From NCBI GenBank assembly GCA_023392645.1, contig JAEVYR010000263.1:1-5379 (forward strand): a stretch of 5,379 nucleotides of DNA. Direction: 5' to 3'. This DNA comes from Chloroflexota bacterium (lineage in GTDB: Bacteria > Chloroflexota > Chloroflexia > Thermomicrobiales > UBA6265). The notes under the pieces are model-generated. The model did no database searches, had not been told where the DNA came from, and saw only the letters and a list, made by a program, of their open reading frames with translations. Positions 1 through 5,204 of the stretch are shown in pieces. Positions within the stretch are counted from its first letter, which is position 1, and each line of letters opens with the position of its first letter. The position numbers and the translations under genes are program-made.

Positions 1-367
1 CCAAATCGACAACCGCGCCCCCGGCCGCGTCGGCGGCGGCGCCGCCGGCTCGAGCGATCGCCCCGGGCACGAGGCGGGAATCGCGCACGTCAGCGAGCCA
101 CGCGAATCGGGCGCCATCGGGATATGCCGGTGCCAGCTCCCGGGCGACCTCGATCGCGAGACGCGTCTTGCCGACACCGCCGGGCCCGGTCAACGTGACA
201 AGCCGGACGTCGGCTCGGCTCACCATCTCTCGCACGGCAGCGCCCTCCGCCTGCCGGCCGAGGAGTCGGGTCGCCGGGATGGGAAGGCGCGCCTCGGCTC
301 GCTCCACCGGAACGGGTCGGATCGGCACCGCGTCGTGATCGGGAAACGATCTTGCCGGCCGCTGCAT
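1..367 (-). CDS. P-loop ATPase/transcriptional regulator (LuxR- or STAND-type), N-terminal part, partial
   Basis: This is the first 122 codons of a protein that continues past the left edge of the window. After a proline- and arginine-rich lead of about 28 residues comes the sequence LPIPATRLLGRQAE, then a strand (VRLVTLT, residues 54-60) and a Walker A motif GPGGVGKTR at 61-69 with Lys67 and Thr68. ARELAPAYPDGARFAWLADV follows. This layout is typical of the NB-ARC/AAA-like module of large regulators that usually end in TPR repeats and a LuxR-type HTH; such proteins are numerous in Chloroflexota and actinobacteria. They are thought to act as ATP-gated transcription switches in the cytoplasm. 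The C-terminus is not visible, so the output domain (LuxR HTH, kinase, cyclase or other) is unknown. The ATG at 367 is preferred: GAGGA lies 4 nt upstream, and the predicted transcript start near 399 falls downstream of the in-frame GTG at 403. The gene is separate from the hydrolase, with its own promoter. Confidence 0.85.
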   Translation of the reverse strand, partial: MQRPARSFPDHDAVPIRPVPVERAEARLPIPATRLLGRQAEGAAVREMVSRADVRLVTLTGPGGVGKTRLAIEVARELAPAYPDGARFAWLADVRDSRLVPGAIARAGGAAADAAGGAVVDL

Positions 368-371
368 GGCG

Positions 372-376
372 TCCTC
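372..376 (-). promoter_or_regulatory. Shine-Dalgarno of the regulator gene
   Basis: GAGGA on the minus strand with a 4-nt spacer (CGCC) before the ATG at 367. It supports this ATG over the in-frame GTG at 403, which lies at or upstream of the predicted transcription start. Confidence 0.65.
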
Positions 377-405
377 ACTGTCACCGCGTTGGATCCTGCT
401 CACCC

Positions 406-434
406 ATGATGCCGGCACCCTATGACTATGTCAA
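406..434 (-). promoter_or_regulatory. sigma70-type promoter of the regulator gene
   Basis: The minus strand reads a perfect -35 box TTGACA (434-429), a 17-nt spacer and a -10 box CATCAT (411-406, four of six matches to TATAAT). The expected start is near position 399, which gives a leader of about 32 nt including the Shine-Dalgarno. The -35 box overlaps an 11-bp palindrome, TGACATAGTCA (433-423), a possible operator half-overlapping the polymerase contact. This is the best promoter by consensus in the window. It is inferred from sequence match only. Confidence 0.6.
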
Positions 435-491
435 GTGTCGAATCGGCGCGCCACCCGCCGCGGGCCGACATTTCGCCGCGCTCGGCACAGG

Positions 492-522
492 CGCTGGCAT
501 CAGCCCGCGACGCTCGCCAGCG
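492..522 (-). terminator. weak hairpin downstream of the hydrolase gene
   Basis: Seven-base arms CGCTGGC (492-498) and GCCAGCG (516-522) are perfectly complementary around a 17-nt loop, starting 25 nt after the hydrolase stop codon. No U-tract follows on the minus strand, so it is at best a weak or factor-assisted terminator or a 3'-end stabilising structure. The rest of the 368-546 gap, apart from the regulator promoter, shows nothing I can name. Confidence 0.25.
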
Positions 523-546
523 GCGACGGCACCACCCGGATCGGTA

Positions 547-2535
547 TCAGGCGGCGTCGTCCTCGGCACCGTCGGGCAGTGGATCGCCCGGCAGCAGCCA
601 CTGCGGCTTCAGCTCCGCCTTGCAGGAGTTGTCCGGCTCCGCCGTGGGGTTGTCGATGAAGTCCATCGTCACGCCGACCGCGCAGTCGGAGAAGAAGATC
701 ACGGCGTGACCCGCCATCGGAAACTCCGAGTAGTAGGCGTTGGGCAGGTTCACGAACGCCTGCTTGTTCCACGACACCGGCGTCTGGAAGTCGAAGGAGC
801 CGGCGAGAATCAGCGTCGGCACGTCACTCGCGACGCTCTCGTTCTCGATGTCCAGCGCCCGCCCCGACGGCCACTGCTCGCAGACCGCGAAGATCTGGGC
901 GATGAACTCCGGCACGTCGTACGCGATCTCCGGGATTTCCAGATTCTCCGCATTGGCGATCGTTGTCGCGAAGCTCTCGAACGGCACCTCCTCGTTGCAC
1001 TCGACCGAATTGAACTGCGCGTCGGTCATGTCGCTGAACAGCATCTGGAGGTCGTCGAGGTTCACCTCGACCGTCACGATGAGGTCCTCGATCTGCTCCT
1101 GCGTCATTCTGGCGACCAGCTCGAGCAGCGCGTCGCGGACCTCGTGGTAGAGCGGCTCATCGAACGCCGTGACGATGAAGCTCTGGAGGTTCTCCCGCGT
1201 CGGCGGCAACTGGACGAGGGCATCCAGCAGGATCGGCATTGTCGAGCTCAACTGATCCGTCGCGGACATCGACAGCTCGACGATCGCGTCCAGGAAGGCC
1301 ACGGACGGGTCTTCATCGGAGTCGTCCACGACCGGCGAGGCGCTCGCGTCTCCCCCCGGCAGGTCGTCCTCCTCGGCCTCCTCGTAGTCCTCGAGGTTGC
1401 TGGCAACGATGAAGAGATAGGTCTCGGTCACGCCGTGTTCGAGCTCCTCGATCAGCCGGGGTACCAGCGGCGCGATCTCGACATTGAAGGGAATCTCGCG
1501 AAGGAGGTTCACCAGGTCGGCGGCCGTCACGGTCGTCCCCTCGTCGCCGGTGACCGGTTCGGCCTGGAGCACCTGGAGCAAATCCTTGAAGCGTTGCTTG
1601 AGGTTGGGGTAGGCCGCGTCGCATTCCGGATCGAGCGAGCAGGCGGCGAAGAGCTGGATCAGCACCTCGTGCGCCTCGGTCGGGAAGAGCTCGAACCCCT
1701 TGACCTCCGGCGGGAACGTCGAATCCAGCACCACGCTGCGCAGGCCGCTGGTCGGGAAGTCCCGCATGATCACCAGCGCCAGCCGTGTGCCGTACGAAAT
1801 GCCGTAGAGATTGAACTCCTCGTACCCGAGCGCCTGCATCAGCGCCATCGTGTCGCGCGCGCTGGCGACGCTGTTGTACTGGCGGAGATCGATGCCCTGC
1901 TGCAGCAGATCGCGCACGCAGGCGGCGGTGACATCGCCGGTTTCCTGTCGCGCGGCGGTCATCAGCGCCTCGGCGTCGTACGACGGTCGCAGGTCAATCG
2001 GCTCCTCGGTCTCCGGCTCCTCGGTCGCCGTGGTCTCGTTGGCGTCCCAGTCCGCGAAGTCCTCGAAAATGCCATCCACATCCGCCAGCGAGCAATCCAG
2101 CTTGCTGGAGAACTGGGTGCCGCGCTGATCGAACAGCACGATGTCCCGCGTCTCGCGATGCGGGGTGAAGATTTCGGCGAACGTGCCGATACCAGACAGC
2201 GCCGATCCGCCCGGACCGCCTTCGAGATAGACGATCGGGTCTGGCTCCGGGTTCGCCCCGGTGCTCTTCAGCACCACGTAGCTGATCGAGATGGTGCGGC
2301 CTTCCGGCTGCAACCAGTTCTCGGGCACCTCGAGCGTGCCGCACTCGACATCCCCGAGCGCGGGATCGACGATCGACACGCCGAATACCTGCAACGCGTC
2401 GCAGCCCGACTCCACGAGCTCGGCCACGCCGAGATCCGGCTCGGACGCCGGGGTGTCCGCCGACTGAGCCGCGACGATCAGCGTCGGCGGGACACCCAGC
2501 AACACCAGCATAAAAACGACAAAGAGACGCCTCAC
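547..2535 (-). CDS. secreted alpha/beta-hydrolase, TAP-like / S33 peptidase family
   Basis: A 662-residue protein. A signal peptide or N-terminal anchor at residues 1-23 (RRLFVVFMLVLLGV core) implies an extracytoplasmic location. The hydrolase fold shows the oxyanion-hole motif EGGPGGS (105-111), DQRGT at 136-140, the nucleophile elbow GISYG with Ser247, LDSTFPP (270-276), the acid residue in LAGSFDFQTP (Asp582) and the catalytic His610 in AGH. The last part (about 565-640) matches the TAP-like C-terminal domain. Relatives include tripeptidyl aminopeptidases and prolyl aminopeptidases, so peptide or ester hydrolysis is likely; the substrate is unknown. It is long for the family, which is often nearer 450-550, because of a large lid (about 280-560) that includes a very acidic stretch at 382-409. 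A second acidic stretch lies at 152-189. GTG 2535 is chosen because GGAGGT lies 6 nt upstream and the signal peptide follows at once. ATG 2586 (679 residues, upstream GGAAAAAG) is a weaker alternative. The gene stands alone, with large gaps on both sides. Confidence 0.88.
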   Translation of the reverse strand: MRRLFVVFMLVLLGVPPTLIVAAQSADTPASEPDLGVAELVESGCDALQVFGVSIVDPALGDVECGTLEVPENWLQPEGRTISISYVVLKSTGANPEPDPIVYLEGGPGGSALSGIGTFAEIFTPHRETRDIVLFDQRGTQFSSKLDCSLADVDGIFEDFADWDANETTATEEPETEEPIDLRPSYDAEALMTAARQETGDVTAACVRDLLQQGIDLRQYNSVASARDTMALMQALGYEEFNLYGISYGTRLALVIMRDFPTSGLRSVVLDSTFPPEVKGFELFPTEAHEVLIQLFAACSLDPECDAAYPNLKQRFKDLLQVLQAEPVTGDEGTTVTAADLVNLLREIPFNVEIAPLVPRLIEELEHGVTETYLFIVASNLEDYEEAEEDDLPGGDASASPVVDDSDEDPSVAFLDAIVELSMSATDQLSSTMPILLDALVQLPPTRENLQSFIVTAFDEPLYHEVRDALLELVARMTQEQIEDLIVTVEVNLDDLQMLFSDMTDAQFNSVECNEEVPFESFATTIANAENLEIPEIAYDVPEFIAQIFAVCEQWPSGRALDIENESVASDVPTLILAGSFDFQTPVSWNKQAFVNLPNAYYSEFPMAGHAVIFFSDCAVGVTMDFIDNPTAEPDNSCKAELKPQWLLPGDPLPDGAEDDAA

Positions 2536-2541
2536 TCTCCC

Positions 2542-2547
2542 ACCTCC
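2542..2547 (-). promoter_or_regulatory. Shine-Dalgarno deciding the GTG start of the hydrolase
   Basis: GGAGGT on the minus strand, 6 nt before GTG 2535, is close to the full anti-Shine-Dalgarno complement. It is the main reason to prefer this GTG over the in-frame ATGs further upstream (2586 and 2811). Confidence 0.75.
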
Positions 2548-2562
2548 CCAGACCGTGTCGAT

Positions 2563-2583
2563 TCCACCAGGCACACTGGTGGA
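2563..2583. promoter_or_regulatory. compact dyad in the hydrolase leader, possible operator or RNA hairpin
   Basis: Perfect 8-base arms TCCACCAG (2563-2570) and CTGGTGGA (2576-2583) flank a 5-nt centre. The dyad lies between the TATAAT box (26 nt away) and the Shine-Dalgarno (15 nt away), so it would be in the 5' untranslated leader. It could be a repressor site or an mRNA hairpin; no U-tract follows, so attenuation by an intrinsic terminator is unlikely. Confidence 0.5.
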
Positions 2584-2608
2584 CATCTTTTTCCGTATAC
2601 CCGCCGCG

Positions 2609-2614
2609 ATTATA
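2609..2614 (-). promoter_or_regulatory. -10 box of the hydrolase promoter (TATAAT)
   Basis: A perfect TATAAT on the minus strand in otherwise very GC-rich DNA, about 74 nt before the GTG start. No good -35 hexamer is seen 16-18 nt upstream and the preceding GGG is not an extended -10, so an activator or alternative sigma contact may be needed. A partial repeat, CGGGTATA, recurs 15 nt downstream (TATACG at 2599-2594) and could be a second, weaker -10 box. Confidence 0.5.
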
Positions 2615-2631
2615 CCCGTGAACCTCATTCC

Positions 2632-2680
2632 GCGCGATCCCTCGCGGGCGGCCGGTTGGCAGCCGCGCGCGGGATCGCGC
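2632..2680. repeat. 10-bp inverted repeat upstream of the hydrolase -10 box
   Basis: Arms GCGCGATCCC (2632-2641) and GGGATCGCGC (2671-2680) are perfectly complementary. After one mismatch (2642/2670) four more pairs form (2643-2646 with 2666-2669). The left arm ends 18 nt upstream of TATAAT, where the -35 contact would be. It may be an operator dyad or, as RNA, a stable hairpin able to slow read-through from the epimerase operon. No U-tract follows. Confidence 0.45.
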
Positions 2681-2893
2681 CGGGCGGCGGCGCGGTGGGT
2701 GGGGATATGAGCGACCTCGATGCCGTCATCCTCGGGCAGCTTCGCCGGGATGCGGTCGCCGATCGTCTGGAGCTGGTGGCCGCGTGTGCGCCGTGGTGGG
2801 GCATGTCTCACGCGGCGGAAGGTTTCGGTGCGTCCAGGCGCGCATCGGCGCCGACTCAGCGCTTCGGCTCAGAGCGAAACAGTCGCGGGGACC

Positions 2894-3751
2894 TCAGGCG
2901 AAGAGCTCTCGCAGAAAGGCGAGGCCGTCGGTCGCGATCGCGTCCTGGGTCGGGGCGAGGGGCCGCCAGATCGACGCAGCCGTCGCGATCGCCTGGTTGG
3001 CGCTCGTGAACGACTCAATCGAGACCACGCCGGCGTAGTCGAGCTCGTCGAGCACGTCGCGCACGGCGTCCCAATCGATGCTGTCGTGGCCGGGCGTGCC
3101 GCGATCGTTGCCGCTGGCGTGGAAGTGGATCAGGTAGGGACCGGCCCGGCGCATTGCCGCGGCGATGTCCCGTTCCTCGATGTTCATGTGGAATGTGTCG
3201 AGCAGGAGGCCGAGCGTCGGACGGTTGACCCGCTTCAGCAGCACGATCGCCTGGTCCACCGTGTTGAACAGGCTGGTCTCAAAACGGTTGAGCGGCTCCA
3301 GCGCCAACTGGACGGCATAGTTGTCGGCGTGGTCGAGCACCGGCCCGAGGTTGTCGGCGAGACGCTCGATCACGGCCGCGCGCTCGGCGTCGGAGATCGC
3401 GCCGGTGACGCCGGTCGGCGAGTAGATCGGTCCCGCTACGATGCTGCCCCCGATCGCCGCGGCCGCCTCGATGCAGGATCGGAGATAGTCCTGAGTGGTT
3501 CGCGTGGTCGCCTCGTCGCGAGCCGTCAGGTCGCGCCCCGGCGCCATCACCGCGCAGATCTCGGCGTGCAGCCCGTGCTTGCCCAGCATCGCGCGAACCT
3601 CGCCCGGATCCCAGTCGCCGGGATGCTCCAGCGGCAGCTCGACGTAATCGAACCCCCATTTGGAGAGCTTCGGCGCGTACTCGCGGATGACCGCGGTCGT
3701 GACCGGGCTCTCCCATATCCAGAGATTGGCGCCGATGGGTGGGCTGTACAT
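2894..3751 (-). CDS. sugar 3-epimerase, D-tagatose/D-psicose 3-epimerase family (TIM barrel)
   Basis: A 285-residue cytoplasmic protein of the xylose-isomerase-like TIM-barrel superfamily, the usual size for ketose 3-epimerases (about 285-300). The metal ligands are all visible: Glu152 (LALEPLNRFE), Asp185 (LLLDTFHMN), His211 (IHFHASG) and Glu246 (VSIESF). Other active-site residues of the family also appear: Glu158, His188 and Arg217 (NDRGTPG). Known members move the hydroxyl at C3 of free ketohexoses through a Mn2+- or Co2+-bound enediolate; related proteins act on erythrulose phosphates or other sugars, so the substrate is uncertain. ATG 3751 is chosen because GAGGA precedes it by 5 nt and MYSPPIGANLWIW aligns with the first barrel strand; ATG 3763 lacks a ribosome site. 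The gene follows the binding-protein gene by 124 nt, consistent with one sugar-use operon. The longer upstream frame to 3859 codes for low-complexity sequence and covers an intercistronic hairpin. Confidence 0.88.
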   Translation of the reverse strand: MYSPPIGANLWIWESPVTTAVIREYAPKLSKWGFDYVELPLEHPGDWDPGEVRAMLGKHGLHAEICAVMAPGRDLTARDEATTRTTQDYLRSCIEAAAAIGGSIVAGPIYSPTGVTGAISDAERAAVIERLADNLGPVLDHADNYAVQLALEPLNRFETSLFNTVDQAIVLLKRVNRPTLGLLLDTFHMNIEERDIAAAMRRAGPYLIHFHASGNDRGTPGHDSIDWDAVRDVLDELDYAGVVSIESFTSANQAIATAASIWRPLAPTQDAIATDGLAFLRELFA

Positions 3752-3756
3752 GGGGT

Positions 3757-3761
3757 TCCTC
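3757..3761 (-). promoter_or_regulatory. Shine-Dalgarno deciding the epimerase start
   Basis: GAGGA with a 5-nt spacer (ACCCC) before ATG 3751. The upstream in-frame ATG at 3763 overlaps this region and has no purine-rich element of its own. Confidence 0.65.
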
Positions 3762-3828
3762 ATGCGAATCGGGCCGGCACAACGCGACCCGTGCGTGGTT
3801 TCGTGACCAGCGCGGGGCCACCGTGGTA

Positions 3829-3851
3829 GGGGAGGAGCTTGCCTCCTCCCC
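3829..3851 (-). terminator. 9-bp hairpin between binding-protein and epimerase genes
   Basis: On the plus strand, perfect 9-base arms GGGGAGGAG (3829-3837) and CTCCTCCCC (3843-3851) flank a 5-nt loop, starting 24 nt after the binding-protein stop codon. It is GC-rich and stable but has no U-tract (TACCACGG follows on the minus strand). A partial terminator or a 3' stabiliser that keeps binding-protein mRNA more abundant than epimerase mRNA are both reasonable; such hairpins are well known after binding-protein genes in ABC operons. Confidence 0.5.
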
Positions 3852-3875
3852 GGATTCAAGATACAGCCCGGCGAG

Positions 3876-5078
3876 CTATCCCGCCGGTTCGCCGCCCCAA
3901 CGCTCGGGGTAGCCCGGCAGGTCCTCGCAGCCGCACAACGCGTAATGCAGTGGCGGCATGTTCACCTCCGGGTCGAGATATTGGTCGAGGTTATCCTGGG
4001 TGACGACCGGCTGCGGCAGCACCCACTCCGCCGGCACCTCTTCGCCGGAGAGGATCATCTGCGCCGCCAGGATCGGCGTGCGCCACTGGAAGTTGGGGTA
4101 GGTCGGCGCGATCGCGGTGAGGTCATTCTCCTGCCATGCAGTCAGGAAATCCAGCTGGTCCTCGCCGACGATTGGCGGGACATCCATGCCGAGATCCTCG
4201 AACGCCTCGATCACGGCGACGGCATCCTGGCCGGCGTCCATCCACACACCGTCGATCTGCCCGTACTTCGCGATGTAGTCGGTCACGATCGACTTGACGT
4301 TGGCGCGATCACCCTCCGTGAACTCGACGCCGACGACGTTGACGCCCGCCTCCTGGAAGGCGATGTCGGCCGCCGCCCACCGGGTCTCGAGCACATCGAC
4401 ACCCGGCAGGATCCGCAGCGCCAGCACGTTGCCGTCCTCGGGCACGTTGTCGACGATGAAGTCCGCGCCCGCGGCGCCGTAGGCGTAGCCGCCGATCGGG
4501 TGGATGAACGTCACCGGGCAGTCGGTGTTGACGCCACGGTCGAACACGATCACCGGCACCTGCTCGCACGCCGACTCGATCGCCGGGGTGAGCGCCTCGG
4601 TGGTGTTCGGCGAGACGATGAGGATGTCGCAGTCCTGCCCGAGCAGATCCTGGATATCGGAGATTTGCTTGTTGTCATCGCCCTCGGCATCGATGGCCGT
4701 GAACGTCTCGATCTCGTCGATCACCTCGACCTGGGCCTGCATCGTCGTCCAGCCGACGGCTCGCCACGGGTTGTTGACGCCGGCGTTGGAGAAGCAGACG
4801 TGCCAGCCGGGGTCGGTCGCATAGTCGGAGGTATCGACCATTTCCGGGTCAATCATCTGCAGCCACGGCTGGTCCTCGGGACCCTGCGGCTCCGCCTCCA
4901 TCTGCGCGAGCTGCCTCTGGTACTCCTCCTGGTTGAAGAAGGGCGAGTCCGAGGTGGCGCCGGGCGTGGCGTCCTGGGCGCCGGCCTGCATCGCGAACGA
5001 GCTGATGGCGAGCATGACCGCGAACACGATGAACGCGGCGCGCGGCAAACGCGCGCGACTGGTGCTTCGGTGACTCAT
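3876..5078 (-). CDS. sugar ABC transporter substrate-binding protein (ribose-type, Peripla_BP family)
   Basis: A 400-residue exported protein that binds a sugar outside the membrane and delivers it to the ABC permease. The signal peptide spans about residues 1-35 (RARLPR, then AAFIVFAVMLAISSFAM, then AGA-QD). There is no lipobox cysteine, so signal peptidase I cleavage is expected. A low-complexity linker and an acidic extension (36-90) lead into the type I binding fold: WHVCFSNAGVNNPWR (92-106) as first strand and ligand loop, SPNTT at 156-160, IVFDRGVNTD (177-186), RILPGVDVLETRW (222-234), WMDAGQDAV (279-287) and VGEDQLD (304-310). Asp180, Arg181, Arg222 and Asp281 sit where RbsB-like proteins contact sugar; this is inferred from motif order. 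The C-terminus carries CGCEDLPGYPERWGG (382-396). It is longer than RbsB (about 270-300). ATG 5078 is chosen on AAGGAG at a 7-nt spacing and the signal peptide. The upstream neighbour is the permease, the downstream one the epimerase. Confidence 0.9.
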   Translation of the reverse strand: MSHRSTSRARLPRAAFIVFAVMLAISSFAMQAGAQDATPGATSDSPFFNQEEYQRQLAQMEAEPQGPEDQPWLQMIDPEMVDTSDYATDPGWHVCFSNAGVNNPWRAVGWTTMQAQVEVIDEIETFTAIDAEGDDNKQISDIQDLLGQDCDILIVSPNTTEALTPAIESACEQVPVIVFDRGVNTDCPVTFIHPIGGYAYGAAGADFIVDNVPEDGNVLALRILPGVDVLETRWAAADIAFQEAGVNVVGVEFTEGDRANVKSIVTDYIAKYGQIDGVWMDAGQDAVAVIEAFEDLGMDVPPIVGEDQLDFLTAWQENDLTAIAPTYPNFQWRTPILAAQMILSGEEVPAEWVLPQPVVTQDNLDQYLDPEVNMPPLHYALCGCEDLPGYPERWGGEPAG

Positions 5079-5085
5079 CGAGCGA

Positions 5086-5091
5086 CTCCTT
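5086..5091 (-). promoter_or_regulatory. Shine-Dalgarno deciding the binding-protein start
   Basis: AAGGAG with a 7-nt spacer before ATG 5078, immediately ahead of the signal peptide. It rules against the longer frame opening at 5174, whose extra 32 residues are arginine/serine-rich and unlike a signal sequence. Confidence 0.75.
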
Positions 5092-5134
5092 GAACGTCTC
5101 GAACGTCGAGGTGACGGCGTATGCGCGTCGCGGG

Positions 5135-5144
5135 AACCTCCTTT
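5135..5144 (-). promoter_or_regulatory. orphan Shine-Dalgarno-like element in the binding-protein leader
   Basis: AAAGGAGGTT on the minus strand, about 57 nt upstream of ATG 5078, matches the anti-Shine-Dalgarno better than the site actually next to the gene. No ATG, GTG, TTG or CTG lies at a usable distance downstream. It may be a ribosome standby site, part of a leader RNA structure, or a relic. Confidence 0.35.
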
Positions 5145-5169
5145 CGCTGTCGATTGTCCAATGTCAGAC

Positions 5170-5178
5170 ACCATACCA
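5170..5178 (-). promoter_or_regulatory. possible extended -10 promoter in the permease/binding-protein gap
   Basis: TGGTATGGT on the minus strand has the form TG-N-TATGGT (four of six matches to TATAAT) and lies about 90 nt before ATG 5078. It is next to the small palindrome TGTC-A-GACA (5162-5170, plus strand). No -35 box is evident. If real it would give the binding protein an internal promoter, as its high demand often requires. The evidence is weak. Confidence 0.2.
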
Positions 5179-5204
5179 GAGTCCCGCCGGCAGGTCCCGA
5201 CACG

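Larger units (their letters stand above)
2536..2893. other. 358-nt intergenic regulatory region between epimerase and hydrolase
   Basis: No convincing gene lies here. Reading frames across it are extensions of neighbouring or antisense frames, with arginine-rich low-complexity translations. Its left third (about 2536-2680) carries the hydrolase expression signals: Shine-Dalgarno, an 8-bp dyad, TATAAT and a 10-bp inverted repeat. The right part (2681-2893) follows the epimerase stop codon; the only structure I see there is the short palindrome TCGGCGCCGA at 2845-2854. No U-rich intrinsic terminator for the epimerase operon is visible. Confidence 0.6.

Noticed and set aside
1..367. The P-loop protein as an anti-phage STAND/NLR sensor
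   Set aside because: Only the nucleotide-binding start is visible. The TLTGPGGVGKTRLA style is far more common in LuxR-type regulators, and no defence gene is nearby. The missing C-terminus would decide.
2536..2811. Longer hydrolase start at ATG 2811, or start at ATG 2586
   Set aside because: The 2811 extension would place 92 odd residues ahead of the signal peptide and read through the TATAAT box and both dyads. ATG 2586 has only GGAAAAAG in front, while GTG 2535 has GGAGGT at ideal spacing and leads directly into the signal peptide.
2707..2835. A possible small plus-strand gene starting MSDLDAVILGQLRRD in the 358-nt gap
   Set aside because: The first 40 or so residues look protein-like, but the frame then becomes Arg/Ser-rich and runs antisense into the epimerase without a stop codon inside the gap. 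The ribosome site is poor and no family is recognised.
352..3009. An open frame of 885 codons on the plus strand
   Set aside because: It runs antisense across the whole hydrolase gene. Its product is rich in Arg, His and Leu with no recognisable domain, while the opposite strand has a signal peptide, a catalytic triad and a good ribosome site. Long antisense frames are expected in GC-rich coding DNA.
3829..3851. A classical intrinsic terminator between binding protein and epimerase
   Set aside because: The stem is strong but no run of T follows it on the minus strand, so full termination is not supported. It is kept as a hairpin with an open role.
3945..5093. A 382-codon plus-strand frame opposite the binding-protein gene, and a 369-codon one (2720-3829) opposite the epimerase
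   Set aside because: Both are mirror images of real genes, with repetitive Arg/Asp/His/Val-rich translations and no plausible fold; the minus-strand products carry clear family motifs.
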